Below are positions 53,177 through 61,741 of a DNA stretch of 64,000 bases, piece after piece. Made by a program: the position numbers and the translations under genes. The notes beneath the pieces were generated by a model. The model was given only the letters and a program-made list of their open reading frames with translations, did no database searches and was not told where the DNA came from. Source of the DNA: Nitrobacter sp. NHB1 (GTDB lineage: Bacteria > Pseudomonadota > Alphaproteobacteria > Rhizobiales > Xanthobacteraceae); the NCBI RefSeq assembly GCF_036964665.1, contig NZ_JBAMDA010000001.1:434001-498000 (forward strand), given 5' to 3'. The first letter of the stretch is position 1; each line of letters starts with the position of its first letter.

Positions 53177-53707
53177 ATGTCGACGAACTCCTGGCGGATC
53201 AGCACGGTCAACGGCGCATTGCTGGCGCTCTATTTCATTCCGGTATGGACCACCGTGGCCTTCAAGATCGTGGTGTCGCCGGTGCACGGACTCTATGACC
53301 TTCCCAATGTGTCGGTGGCGCTCTTCCTCGGCGACCACCTGCATTTCGCGTCGGTGAACCTGGTGCGTTTCGCCTGGCTTCTGGCGCTCGGCAAGATGAC
53401 CGTCGTCGTGTTCTTCGCAGTGTTCCTGCTGATGACGACGCGCGCCTCGGTCCGGAAAACCGGCGGTTGTGACGAGGCGCTGGCGATGGCGCTCGGCATC
53501 GGCAGCCTCATAACGTTCGGCAGCATGGTGATGGCGTCACGGGTCGGCGAGGTGGCCGCGATACGTCTGCATGCGACCGAACTGCTGCTGCTGCTCGGCG
53601 GCGCGATCCTGATGGCGGTCGAGCCGCCATTCCAGCGCAAAACGGAGCCCGTGCGGCAATGGCCGCCTGAGCCGGCAATCTATCCCTTCGGCAGCCCAAG
53701 CGCCTGA
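53177..53707 (+). CDS. hypothetical membrane protein, four helices
   Basis: The 176-residue protein has about four hydrophobic segments (VNGALLALYFIPVWTTVAFKI, FAWLLALGKMTVVVFFAVFLLM, ALGIGSLITFGSMVMA and LLLLLGGAILMAVE) and a Pro-rich C-terminus. I do not recognise a family. No conserved charged residues suggest a transporter or enzyme. Neighbours do not help. Confidence 0.7.
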   Translation: MSTNSWRISTVNGALLALYFIPVWTTVAFKIVVSPVHGLYDLPNVSVALFLGDHLHFASVNLVRFAWLLALGKMTVVVFFAVFLLMTTRASVRKTGGCDEALAMALGIGSLITFGSMVMASRVGEVAAIRLHATELLLLLGGAILMAVEPPFQRKTEPVRQWPPEPAIYPFGSPSA

Positions 53708-53762
53708 GCAATCGCACCGGCTTCCTTGACCGCGTGATTGGCTGCGGGCGCTTATGGACTGA

Positions 53763-54545
53763 CTACCGTTGCATCAGGAAGCCGGCCACGGTTTCGGTGA
53801 AGGCGTGCGGTTGCTCGATATTAGAGATGTGTGCGGCGTCGAGGATGGTCATGCTGGCGCCGGGAATCCGGCTGCGGATGTATTCGCCGGTCGCGACGGG
53901 CGTCCCCGTGTCGTGCCGTCCGGTGATGACAAGCGTGGGGCTCTTGACGCGCGGCAACAGCGCGCGCTGGTCCAGCGTACTCAGCACCTCGCAGCAGGCG
54001 ATGTAGCCCTCCGGTGGAGAAGCACTCAGCATGGCTTTTAGCTTCGCCGCGATCTGCGGCTGGCGTTCGCGAAAATCGGCGGTCAGCCAGCCGCCGATCA
54101 CGGTGTCGGCGATTGCAGCGAGGCCGCCGTCCATCACAGTTTTGATGCGGGTGTGCCAGTTGGCCGGGTCGGGATAGTAGCAACCGGTGTTGGCGAGAAC
54201 GATGCGCTCGAAGCGCTCCGGCGCGTTCGCTCCGAGCCATTGTCCGACCATGCCGCCCATGGACAATCCGCACCAGTGCGTCTTCGCGATGTTGAGGTCG
54301 TCCAGAATCGCGAGTACGTCGCGGCCGAACCGCTCCATCGAATAGGGACCGGGGGGCACGCCGGACTTGCCATGGCCGCGCCGGTCATAGCGGACGATGC
54401 GGAACAGTTTCGACAGCGCCGCCATCTGCGGCTCCCACATCTGCAACGTGCAGCCGAGCGCATTCGACAGCATCAGGGTCGGGCCGCCGTCGCGTCCTTC
54501 GACGGAGACATTCAGCAGGCAGCCGTCGGCATCGATCATGGGCAT
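53763..54545 (-). CDS. 3-oxoadipate enol-lactonase-like alpha/beta hydrolase
   Basis: The 260-residue hydrolase has the nucleophile elbow WCGLSMGGMVGQWLG with Ser, the acid Asp in VITGRHDTGTP and the His in AAHISNIEQP. The core and the FRIVRYDRRGHGKSG segment fit PcaD, which opens the enol-lactone in protocatechuate breakdown. No other pca gene is present in the window, so the annotation by similarity needs care; a related esterase role is possible. I start at ATG 54545, with a second ATG two codons later possible. Confidence 0.82.
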   Translation of the reverse strand: MPMIDADGCLLNVSVEGRDGGPTLMLSNALGCTLQMWEPQMAALSKLFRIVRYDRRGHGKSGVPPGPYSMERFGRDVLAILDDLNIAKTHWCGLSMGGMVGQWLGANAPERFERIVLANTGCYYPDPANWHTRIKTVMDGGLAAIADTVIGGWLTADFRERQPQIAAKLKAMLSASPPEGYIACCEVLSTLDQRALLPRVKSPTLVITGRHDTGTPVATGEYIRSRIPGASMTILDAAHISNIEQPHAFTETVAGFLMQR

Positions 54546-54577
54546 CGGGTATTCTCCGTCAAGACGTTCAGAGGTCA

Positions 54578-54662
54578 TACGCGGGCTTGACCCGCGTATC
54601 CATCGATCTTCACAAATACATTTCAGAAGATGATGGATTGCCAGGTCAAGCCCGGCAATGAC
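54578..54662. repeat. hairpin and inverted repeat after the hydrolase start region
   Basis: TACGCGGG-CTTGA-CCCGCGTA (54578-54598) forms an 8-bp hairpin with the same CTTGA loop as the one nested in the repeat at 871-992. A further GATGGATTGCCAGGTCAAGCCC segment ends GGCAATGAC at 54662. It lies between the divergent pcaD-like and coxG genes. Confidence 0.6.
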
Positions 54663-54849
54663 ACCGCTTCTACGTTTATTTATTCAGCGCGCCATGCGTG
54701 GATCGTCGGTCAGGATGTCGCGCCGATCGCGTCGCGATGCTTATGCGCGGCGTCTTCCAACCACGCTCCTCTTTCTTTTTTATTCGCCGTTCCCTACTTG
54801 AAGGGCGAACGCCGTCGAACGGGGCGGCAGGCGGTCGAGGAAACAACGC

Positions 54850-55296
54850 ATGGCCATGACGATGAACGGTGAAGTCCTGCTTGCGGCGTCCCGCGACGCG
54901 GTCTGGGCCAAGCTCAACGATCCCGAGGTGTTGAAGGCCTGCATTCCGGGTTGCGAGGAATTGACCAAGATCGATGCGAACGAATTCCAGGCCGTCGCCA
55001 AGATGAAGATCGGTCCCGTATCCGCCCGCTTCAAGGGCAAGGTGATGCTCAGCGATCTCGACCCACCGAACGGATACAAGATTTCGGGCGAAGGGGAGGG
55101 CGGCGTCGCCGGCTTTGCCAAGGGTGATGCGACCGTGGTGCTGGCCGATCAGGACGACGGTACCCTGCTCAAATACGATGTCGAGGCGCAGACCGGCGGC
55201 AAGCTGGCGCAACTGGGTCAGCGGTTGATCGGCGGTACGGCCAAGAAGCTGGCGGACGAATTTTTTGCGAACTTCGCCAAGGCGGTTCAGGGATAG
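54850..55296 (+). CDS. CoxG-family protein (SRPBCC fold)
   Basis: The 148-residue protein is a START/SRPBCC-like Cox[21 protein letters not shown], the [10 protein letters not shown] segment and [20 protein letters not shown]. CoxG proteins occur with carbon monoxide dehydrogenase-type hydroxylases and are thought to help recruit the enzyme to the membrane. It opens the cluster running to 61662. Its stop is about 120 bases before the coxS start. Confidence 0.9.
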   Translation: MAMTMNGEVLLAASRDAVWAKLNDPEVLKACIPGCEELTKIDANEFQAVAKMKIGPVSARFKGKVMLSDLDPPNGYKISGEGEGGVAGFAKGDATVVLADQDDGTLLKYDVEAQTGGKLAQLGQRLIGGTAKKLADEFFANFAKAVQG

Positions 55297-55416
55297 ACCC
55301 GTCGAAGCTTCGCCTTGTCATGACCGGCGCTGCCCCGCATGAGGTTGCCCATTATCGGGATGGCCCATATCATGTTACGATCGGGGATCGCGGCAGTGCA
55401 TCCAAAGAGAGTGCCG

Positions 55417-55902
55417 ATGGCCAAGATTTCGCTGATTGTGAACGGCAATCCGACCACTGCCAATATCGATCCCCGCACGCTGCTGGTGCAGTTCTTGCGG
55501 GAGAATCTGCGCCTGACCGGCACGCATGTCGGATGCGACACGTCGCAATGCGGCGCCTGTGTCGTGCATCTCGACGGCAAGGCGGTGAAGTCATGCACCA
55601 CGCTGGCGGTGATGGCCGACGGGCACGAGGTCAGGACCATCGAAGGCCTCGCCGCGGACGGTGCGCCGCTGCATCCGATGCAGGAGGCCTTTCGCGAGCA
55701 TCACGGCTTGCAATGCGGCTTCTGCACCCCGGGCATGATCATGACCGCGATCGATTTGGTTCGACGCAAGGGCTACGATCTTGACGACCGCACGATTCGC
55801 GAGGAACTGGAGGGCAATCTCTGCCGCTGCACCGGCTATCAGAACATTGTCGAATCGATTGCGGCGGGCGCCATGGCGATGGCGAAATCGGATCGTGCAT
55901 GA
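55417..55902 (+). CDS. small iron-sulfur subunit of a CO dehydrogenase-type hydroxylase
   Basis: The 161-residue protein carries two [2Fe-2S] clusters: the plant-type site in [19 protein letters not shown] with a further Cys in [10 protein letters not shown], and the C-terminal site in [11 protein letters not shown] and [14 protein letters not shown]. This is the standard small subunit of xanthine oxidase-family hydroxylases, CoxS in CO dehydrogenases. I start at ATG 55417. A hairpin lies between it and coxM (55904-55944). The molybdenum subunit that should accompany it is not in the window. Confidence 0.94.
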   Translation: MAKISLIVNGNPTTANIDPRTLLVQFLRENLRLTGTHVGCDTSQCGACVVHLDGKAVKSCTTLAVMADGHEVRTIEGLAADGAPLHPMQEAFREHHGLQCGFCTPGMIMTAIDLVRRKGYDLDDRTIREELEGNLCRCTGYQNIVESIAAGAMAMAKSDRA

Positions 55903-55946
55903 GTTTGGAATCGCGACACCGCGAGACGATTCCGGGAAACTGAGCC

Positions 55947-56753
55947 ATGTACGCATTCAAATATCATCGACCGGCGACCGTGCGGCAGGCTGCCAATCTG
56001 CTGGTCAAGAACGAAGACGCCATGCTGATCGCCGGAGGCCACACGCTGGTGCCGGTCATGAAGCAGCGGCTCGCCAGCCCGGCGCATCTGATCGATCTCT
56101 CCCATATCGAAGGTCTCGACGGCATCGAGATGAAGGGGCGCTCGCTGGTGATCGGCGCGACCGCGAAGCACGCCGATGTCGCCAACTCGCCGATCGTGGG
56201 CGAGGCGATCCCGGCGCTGGCCGAACTCGCCGGGCTGATCGGCGATCCCGCCGTGCGCCACAAGGGGACCATCGGCGGCTCGCTCGCCAACAACGATCCG
56301 ACCGCCGATTATCCGGCGGCCTGCTTGGCGCTCGGCGCCACTATCGTCACCAACAAGCGCCGCCTGAAGTCGTATGAGTTTTTCCAGGGCCTGTTCTCTA
56401 CTGCTCTGGAGAGCGACGAGATCATCACCAGGGTGATATTTCCGCTGCCGAAAAAGGCCGCCTATCAGAAATTTCGCAATCAGGCCTCGCGTTACGCGCT
56501 GGTCGGCGTGTTCGTCGCCAGGCGGCCGTCGGACGTGCGCGTTGCTGTCACCGGCGCCGGCGAGGGCGGCGTGTTCCGCCTGACGGGATTCGAAGAGGCC
56601 TTGAAGAAGAGCTTCAAGTCGAAGGCGCTCGATGGGTTATCGGTGTCGGCGGACGGCTTGAATAGCGATCTCCATGGCAGCGCGGAATATCGCGCGCATC
56701 TGATCGGGGTGCTTGCGCGCCGCGCCGTCGATGCCGCGAACGGCAAGGTATGA
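55947..56753 (+). CDS. FAD-binding medium subunit of a CO dehydrogenase-type hydroxylase
   Basis: The 268-residue protein is the FAD subunit: the pyrophosphate-binding segment AMLIAGGHTLVPVMKQRLAS, IGATAKHADVANS, GDPAVRHKGTIGGSLANNDPTADYPAACLALGA, and the C-terminal domain beginning ITRVIFPLP. It is CoxM-like. It passes electrons from the iron-sulfur subunit. It starts 44 bases after coxS, with GGGA as ribosome-binding site. In related clusters the large subunit gene lies between the two. Confidence 0.94.
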   Translation: MYAFKYHRPATVRQAANLLVKNEDAMLIAGGHTLVPVMKQRLASPAHLIDLSHIEGLDGIEMKGRSLVIGATAKHADVANSPIVGEAIPALAELAGLIGDPAVRHKGTIGGSLANNDPTADYPAACLALGATIVTNKRRLKSYEFFQGLFSTALESDEIITRVIFPLPKKAAYQKFRNQASRYALVGVFVARRPSDVRVAVTGAGEGGVFRLTGFEEALKKSFKSKALDGLSVSADGLNSDLHGSAEYRAHLIGVLARRAVDAANGKV

Positions 56754-56789
56754 TATGCAGATGCTTGCTGCGTTCGGTCAGGTTTCATC

Positions 56790-57701
56790 ATGACGACGAT
56801 ATCGGCACAGCCGCCTTCCGTCGATGCGACGCTCGAGCTGCTGGCGAAGCACGGCTATCTCGCCGAGCGGTCGCTGGCGACGGTGGTGTTTCTTTCGCTG
56901 CGCATGGGACGGCCGCTGTTTCTCGAAGGCGAGGCAGGCGTCGGCAAGACCGAGATCGCGAAAGTGTTGTCGGCCGCATTGGGGCGCAAGCTGATCCGGC
57001 TGCAATGCTACGAGGGCCTCGATGTCGCGTCCGCCGTCTATGAGTGGAACAGCGCCGCGCAGATGATTGCAATCCGGTTGGCGGAAGCGGCCGGCGATAC
57101 CGATCGCGAGCAGCTTTCCAGCGACATCTTCGCCGAGAAATATTTGATCAAACGGCCGCTGCTTCAGGCACTGGAGCCGGATGTGGCCGGCCCGCCGGTG
57201 CTCCTGATCGACGAACTCGACCGTGCCGACGAGGCTTTCGAAGCCTATCTTCTGGAAATCCTCAGCGACTTCCAGGTGACGATCCCCGAACTCGGCACCG
57301 TCAAGGCGCCGGCGCCGCCGATCGTCATCGTGACCTCGAACCGGACCCGTGAGATTCACGATGCATTGAAGCGGCGCTGTCTCTATCATTGGGTCGATTA
57401 CCCTTCAGCCGAGCGCGAGTTGGCGATCGTCAAATCGCAGGTGCCCGGCATTTCCGCGAAGTTGTCGCAGCAGGTGGTCGGCTTTGTGCAGGCGCTGCGT
57501 AATCGGGACTTCTACAAGAATCCGGGCGTCGCCGAGACTATCGACTGGGCGACGGCGCTGACCGAACTCGATGCCCGTTCGCTGACGCCGCAGGTTGTCG
57601 GCGACACCATCGGCGCGCTCTTAAAATATCAGGACGATATCGGCCGGATGCAGGGCGACAGCCTGCAGAAGGTGTTGAAGGAAGCGACTAGCGAAAGTTA
57701 G
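56790..57701 (+). CDS. MoxR-family AAA+ ATPase (CoxD-like)
   Basis: The 303-residue AAA+ protein has Walker A FLEGEAGVGKTEIAKVLSAA, Walker B PPVLLIDELDRADEAFEAYL and the sensor segment IVIVTSNRTREIHDALKRRCLYHWVDYP. It matches CoxD, a chaperone ATPase that, with the VWA protein next door, inserts the sulfide and copper into the CO dehydrogenase active site. The gene follows coxM by 36 bases. Between it and the VWA gene lies an extragenic repeat. Confidence 0.92.
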   Translation: MTTISAQPPSVDATLELLAKHGYLAERSLATVVFLSLRMGRPLFLEGEAGVGKTEIAKVLSAALGRKLIRLQCYEGLDVASAVYEWNSAAQMIAIRLAEAAGDTDREQLSSDIFAEKYLIKRPLLQALEPDVAGPPVLLIDELDRADEAFEAYLLEILSDFQVTIPELGTVKAPAPPIVIVTSNRTREIHDALKRRCLYHWVDYPSAERELAIVKSQVPGISAKLSQQVVGFVQALRNRDFYKNPGVAETIDWATALTELDARSLTPQVVGDTIGALLKYQDDIGRMQGDSLQKVLKEATSES

Positions 57702-57707
57702 TTTTTC

Positions 57708-57803
57708 GTCATTCCGGGGCACGCGAAGCTTGAACCCGGAATCCAGAAGCCTGAACGCGTTACTGGATTCCGGGTTCGCGCCAAGTGGTGCGCCCGGAAT
57801 GAC
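57708..57803. repeat. dispersed extragenic repeat (GTCATTCCGGGG ... CCCGGAATGAC type)
   Basis: A 96-base element with inverted ends, GTCATTCCGGG and CCCGGAATGAC, and TGGATTCCGGGTTCGCG inside lies within the operon between coxD and coxE. It is related to the copy at 43516-43664. Its presence in a transcription unit shows that these elements are tolerated inside operons. Confidence 0.75.
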
Positions 57804-57820
57804 AACCAAGGTATTAGGCT

Positions 57821-59023
57821 ATGACCATCAATTATCTCGACCCGCCGACTGGCCGGATCGCCGACAACGTTGTCGGCTTTGCGCGTGCGCTGCGCGCCGC
57901 CGGCCTTCCGGTGGGCTCGGGCGCCGTCATCGACGCGCTGAATGCCTTGCGCCTGATCGACATCGGCAACCGCGCCGACGTCTTCACCACGCTTGAATCG
58001 ATTTTCGTGACGCGCCACGAACATGGGCTGATCTTTGCCCAGGCCTTCGATCTGTTCTTCCGCGTCGCGGAGGAATGGAAAAACATACTGGATTCGGTCC
58101 CGCTGCCGGACCAGGCAAAGAAGCCGCCGTCGCCCGCGTCGCGGCGCGTTCACGAGGCGCTGTCGCAGCCGGCGATCGCCAGTGAGCGCGACGCGCCGCA
58201 GGAGCAGGAGGTCCGGCTTTCCGTCTCCGACCGCGAGGTGCTGCGGAAGCGGGACTTTGCCCAGATGAGCGCGGCCGAGATCGCCGAGGTCACGCAGGTC
58301 ATCGCGACGTTGAAGCTGCCGCAGGCCGAACTGCGCACGCGGCGCACCCGGCCCGATCATCGGGGACTGCGGCTCGATCTGCGCCGGACGTTGCGCGGCA
58401 GCCTGCGCACCGGCGGGGAGATCGTCGATATTCATCGCCTCGGCCTGATCGACAAGCCGGCTCCGATCGTGGCGTTGCTGGATATCTCCGGCTCGATGAA
58501 CGAATATACCCGGCTGTTCCTGCATTTCCTCCATGCCATCACCGATGCGCGCAAGCGCGTCTCGGTCTTTCTGTTTGGAACGCGTTTGACCAATGTTACC
58601 CGCGCGCTGCGGGCGCGGGATCCGGACGAGGCGCTGGCCGCCTGTTCATCCGTGGTCGAGGACTGGGCCGGCGGGACCCGGATCGCGACCTCGCTGCACA
58701 ACTTCAACAAGCTGTGGGGCCGGCGCGTGCTTGCGCAGGGCGCCATCGTGCTGCTGATCACCGACGGGCTGGAGCGCGAGGCCGACTCGAAACTGGCGTT
58801 CGAGATGGATCGCCTGCACCGGTCCTGCCGCCGCCTGATCTGGCTCAACCCGCTTTTGCGCTATGACGGCTTTGAACCGAAGGCGCAGGGCATTAAAATG
58901 ATGCTGCCGCACGTTGACGAATTTCGTCCGGTGCATAATTTGTCGTCTATCGAGGGGCTGATCGCCGCGCTGTCCCCGGCGTTGGCACCGCATCGCCGCG
59001 ATCCCCTCCGCCCCGCAGCTTGA
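57821..59023 (+). CDS. VWA-domain protein (CoxE-like)
   Basis: The 400-residue protein has a CoxE-type C-terminal von Willebrand A domain with the metal site in IVALLDISGSMNEYTRLFLHFL, DWAGGTRIATSLHNFNK and VLLITDGLERE. The N-terminal half is helical, with ADVFTTLESIFVTRHEHGLIF. CoxE works with CoxD in maturation of the CO dehydrogenase active site. It lies between coxD and the XdhC-type genes. Confidence 0.92.
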   Translation: MTINYLDPPTGRIADNVVGFARALRAAGLPVGSGAVIDALNALRLIDIGNRADVFTTLESIFVTRHEHGLIFAQAFDLFFRVAEEWKNILDSVPLPDQAKKPPSPASRRVHEALSQPAIASERDAPQEQEVRLSVSDREVLRKRDFAQMSAAEIAEVTQVIATLKLPQAELRTRRTRPDHRGLRLDLRRTLRGSLRTGGEIVDIHRLGLIDKPAPIVALLDISGSMNEYTRLFLHFLHAITDARKRVSVFLFGTRLTNVTRALRARDPDEALAACSSVVEDWAGGTRIATSLHNFNKLWGRRVLAQGAIVLLITDGLEREADSKLAFEMDRLHRSCRRLIWLNPLLRYDGFEPKAQGIKMMLPHVDEFRPVHNLSSIEGLIAALSPALAPHRRDPLRPAA

Positions 59024-59037
59024 ATTGAGTGACCGCC

Positions 59038-59361
59038 ATGCTCGATCGCGATGAGGATATTCTGAAGGCGGCCGAGGACTGGCAGAAGGCCGGCCACGGC
59101 GTTGCGCTCGCGACTGTCATTGAGACCTGGGGCTCGGCCCCGCGTCCGGCGGGCTCCAGCCTCGTCGTCAATGACGAGGGCACGTTTCTCGGCTCGGTCT
59201 CCGGCGGGTGCGTCGAGGGCGCGGTGGTGACGGAGGCGCTGGACGTGATCTCCAGCGGTGTGTCCAGGATGCTGGAGTTCGGTGTCGGTGACGAGACCGC
59301 GTGGACTGTCGGATTGTCCTGCGGCGGCACCATCCGTGTCTTCGTCGAGAAAGTCGGCTGA
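59038..59361 (+). CDS. XdhC/CoxI N-terminal domain protein
   Basis: The 107-residue protein corresponds to the N-terminal domain of XdhC-type proteins: AEDWQKAGHGVALATVIETWGSAPRPAGSSLVV, and GSVSGGCVEGAVVTEA with its conserved Cys, ending FVEKVG. XdhC delivers and sulfurates the molybdenum cofactor. The Rossmann half is encoded separately seven bases further on. I use ATG 59038; a GTG at 59029 is possible. Confidence 0.88.
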   Translation: MLDRDEDILKAAEDWQKAGHGVALATVIETWGSAPRPAGSSLVVNDEGTFLGSVSGGCVEGAVVTEALDVISSGVSRMLEFGVGDETAWTVGLSCGGTIRVFVEKVG

Positions 59362-59368
59362 CCGCGAA

Positions 59369-60061
59369 ATGAAACTTGCCACGCTTGCAGAGATCAACAG
59401 GGAGCGAGCCGCGCGGCGGCCGGTGATCGTGGTTACCGATATCGGTAATGGCGAGCAGCGCGTCGTAAAGGCTGCCGACCTCGCCGGCGATCCTTTGCAT
59501 ACGGAGCTGGACAGGCATCTGCGCATGGGTAGGAGCGGGACGGTCGAAATCGACGGCCGGGAGCTGTTCCTGAACGTCTACGCGCCGACAGCGAAGCTTG
59601 TGATCGTCGGCGCGGTTCACATCAGCCAGGCGCTGGCGCCGCTGGCGCGTTCGCTCGGCTATGACGTCACCGTGGTCGATCCGCGCACGGCGTTTGCGAG
59701 TCCGGAACGGTTTCCAGATGTGCCGTTGATCGCCGAGTGGCCCGACGTCGCACTGCCGCCGCTCAACATCGATCACTATACAGCCTTCGTTGCCGTGACT
59801 CACGATCCCAAAATCGACGATCCGGCGCTACTGCACGCGGTTGAGCGCGATTGCTTCTACATCGGAGCATTGGGCTCGCGGAAGACCCACGCCGCGCGCG
59901 CCGACCGGCTCAAAGCACAAGGCGTTTCCGAGGCCGGCATCGCACGCATCCATGCACCGATCGGGCTGGAGATCGGCGCCATTTCACCCTCCGAGATCGC
60001 CGTGGCCATCATGGCGGAAATCACGGCGCAGCTACGGCTGCCGAAAGCGAGCGCGGCATGA
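59369..60061 (+). CDS. XdhC/CoxI C-terminal Rossmann domain protein
   Basis: The 230-residue protein has the XdhC C-terminal Rossmann domain: LVIVGAVHISQALAPLARSLG, a variant of the GAGHVA motif in XdhC, DVTVVDPRTAFASPERFP, and VTHDPKIDDPALL followed by FYIGALGSRKTHAARADRL. Together with the preceding gene it makes up an XdhC-equivalent. It overlaps the next gene (ATGA), so the tail of the operon is translationally coupled. Confidence 0.9.
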   Translation: MKLATLAEINRERAARRPVIVVTDIGNGEQRVVKAADLAGDPLHTELDRHLRMGRSGTVEIDGRELFLNVYAPTAKLVIVGAVHISQALAPLARSLGYDVTVVDPRTAFASPERFPDVPLIAEWPDVALPPLNIDHYTAFVAVTHDPKIDDPALLHAVERDCFYIGALGSRKTHAARADRLKAQGVSEAGIARIHAPIGLEIGAISPSEIAVAIMAEITAQLRLPKASAA

Positions 60062-61662
60062 AGTTTGGTTCTGCTACTCCGGACGACGCGATCGGCGGCG
60101 TCACCGTTCATACGCTGCGGCAGGGTGTGTTTGTACTCAAGAAGGGCACCACCATCGGGCCTGTGGAGGTCGAGGCGCTGATCAGGGCGGGCGTGAAGGA
60201 GGTCGTCGTCGTCCGCCTCGAGGATGGCGATGTCTCTGAGGACGTGGCGGCGGCGGATGTCGCGAAAGCTGTCGCCGGCGATGGCGTCACGGTGGAGCGG
60301 GCGTTCACCGGCCGGGCCAACCTGTTCGCGGCGCAGGCCGGCGTGCTGGTGATCGATCGCACAGCGGTCAGCCGTATCAACAATGTTGACGAAGCCATCA
60401 CGTTTGCGACGCTCCCGGCCTACAAGCCGGTGGTCCAGGGCGAGATGATCGCCACCGTCAAGCTGATTCCGTTCGGCGTCGAGGCGAAGCTGCGCGATGC
60501 GGCGGTCGCGGCGGCGCGCCGCGATGTGTTGCGGATTGCGCCGTACCGCATCAAGCGTGTCGGCATCGTCTCGACCGTGCTCCCTGGCCTCGCGTCGAAG
60601 GTGATCGACAAGACCTTGCGCGTGACCGCCGATCGTCTCGCGCCCGCGGGAGCGACGATCATCGCCGAGCGCCGCGTGCCGCATGACGAAGCCGTGCTGA
60701 CGGCGGCGATCAAGGAGATGCTCGATCTCGGCGCTGAACTGGTCATCGTGTTCGGTGCATCCGCGATTGCCGACCGCCGCGATGTCATTCCCGCGGCTCT
60801 CACCGGCGCTGGCGGCGTTGTCGAGCACTTCGGTATGCCGGTCGATCCCGGTAACCTGCTTCTGATCGGAAAAGCGCGCGGCGTGCCGGTGCTGGGCGCG
60901 CCAGGTTGCGCACGGTCTCCTGTTGAAAACGGGTTCGATTGGGTGCTGATGCGCCTGCTTGCCGGATTGAAGGTCGCGCGACGCGACCTGACCGGCATGG
61001 GGGTCGGCGGTCTGTTGATGGAAATCGTGACGCGGCCGCAACCGCGCATTTCGCCTGCGACCGACAACAATTGCAATATTGCGGCCGTAATCCTCGCCGC
61101 CGGGCGTTCGACCCGCATGGGCGGCCCCAACAAGCTTTTGGCGGAGCTGAACGGCAAGCCGCTGGTCCGCATCGTGACCGAGCAGGTGTTGGCATCAAAA
61201 GCATCGAGCGTGACCGTCGTCACCGGCCATCAGGCCGCAGAGGTCGAGCGCGCGCTGCGGGGGTTGAACGTCACCTTCGTGTACAATCCGGACTTTGACA
61301 CTGGCCTCGCCGGTTCGCTCAAGACCGGCGTCGCGGCGGTTCCGAAAGAGGCTGGCGGCGCTTTGGTCTGCCTCGGCGACATGCCGCTGATCGATGCGCA
61401 TCTCGTCGATCGGCTGATCGCGGCCTTTGCCCCGGATCAGGGCATGCTGATCGCGGTCCCTGTCAGCGATGGCAGTCGCGGCAATCCGGTGTTGTGGTCG
61501 CGGCGATTTTTCGGCGAGCTGCTGTCGCTCGAGGGCGATGCCGGTGCGCGCCATCTGCTCGCGCGCCATGGTGAAGTGGTGGCGGAAGTCGCGGTTGACG
61601 GTCACGGCGCATTTCTCGATATCGATACGCCGCAGGCGCTGGCGGCGGTTCAACGCGGCTGA
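60058..61662 (+). CDS. molybdopterin-binding and MobA-like nucleotidyltransferase fusion
   Basis: The 534-residue protein joins a MoeA/MoaB-type molybdopterin-binding part (about 1-330, ending GAPGCARSPVENGFDWVLMRL) with a MobA-like NTP-transferase part (about 345-534, NIAAVILAAGRSTRMGGPNKLLAELNGKPL with the sugar-nucleotide signature, DMPLIDAHLVDRL and FLDIDTPQALAAV). It should make the cytosine or guanine dinucleotide form of the molybdenum cofactor for the hydroxylase in this cluster. It is the last gene of the Cox cluster. Confidence 0.92.
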   Translation: MKFGSATPDDAIGGVTVHTLRQGVFVLKKGTTIGPVEVEALIRAGVKEVVVVRLEDGDVSEDVAAADVAKAVAGDGVTVERAFTGRANLFAAQAGVLVIDRTAVSRINNVDEAITFATLPAYKPVVQGEMIATVKLIPFGVEAKLRDAAVAAARRDVLRIAPYRIKRVGIVSTVLPGLASKVIDKTLRVTADRLAPAGATIIAERRVPHDEAVLTAAIKEMLDLGAELVIVFGASAIADRRDVIPAALTGAGGVVEHFGMPVDPGNLLLIGKARGVPVLGAPGCARSPVENGFDWVLMRLLAGLKVARRDLTGMGVGGLLMEIVTRPQPRISPATDNNCNIAAVILAAGRSTRMGGPNKLLAELNGKPLVRIVTEQVLASKASSVTVVTGHQAAEVERALRGLNVTFVYNPDFDTGLAGSLKTGVAAVPKEAGGALVCLGDMPLIDAHLVDRLIAAFAPDQGMLIAVPVSDGSRGNPVLWSRRFFGELLSLEGDAGARHLLARHGEVVAEVAVDGHGAFLDIDTPQALAAVQRG

Positions 61663-61741
61663 TCGCGGCGCCCCGCGCAGGATGCTGTCCAAAAGGCGGT
61701 GCAGCCGGTCTGAGCCTCGATCCCGAGGCTCCCTGAGCCCG

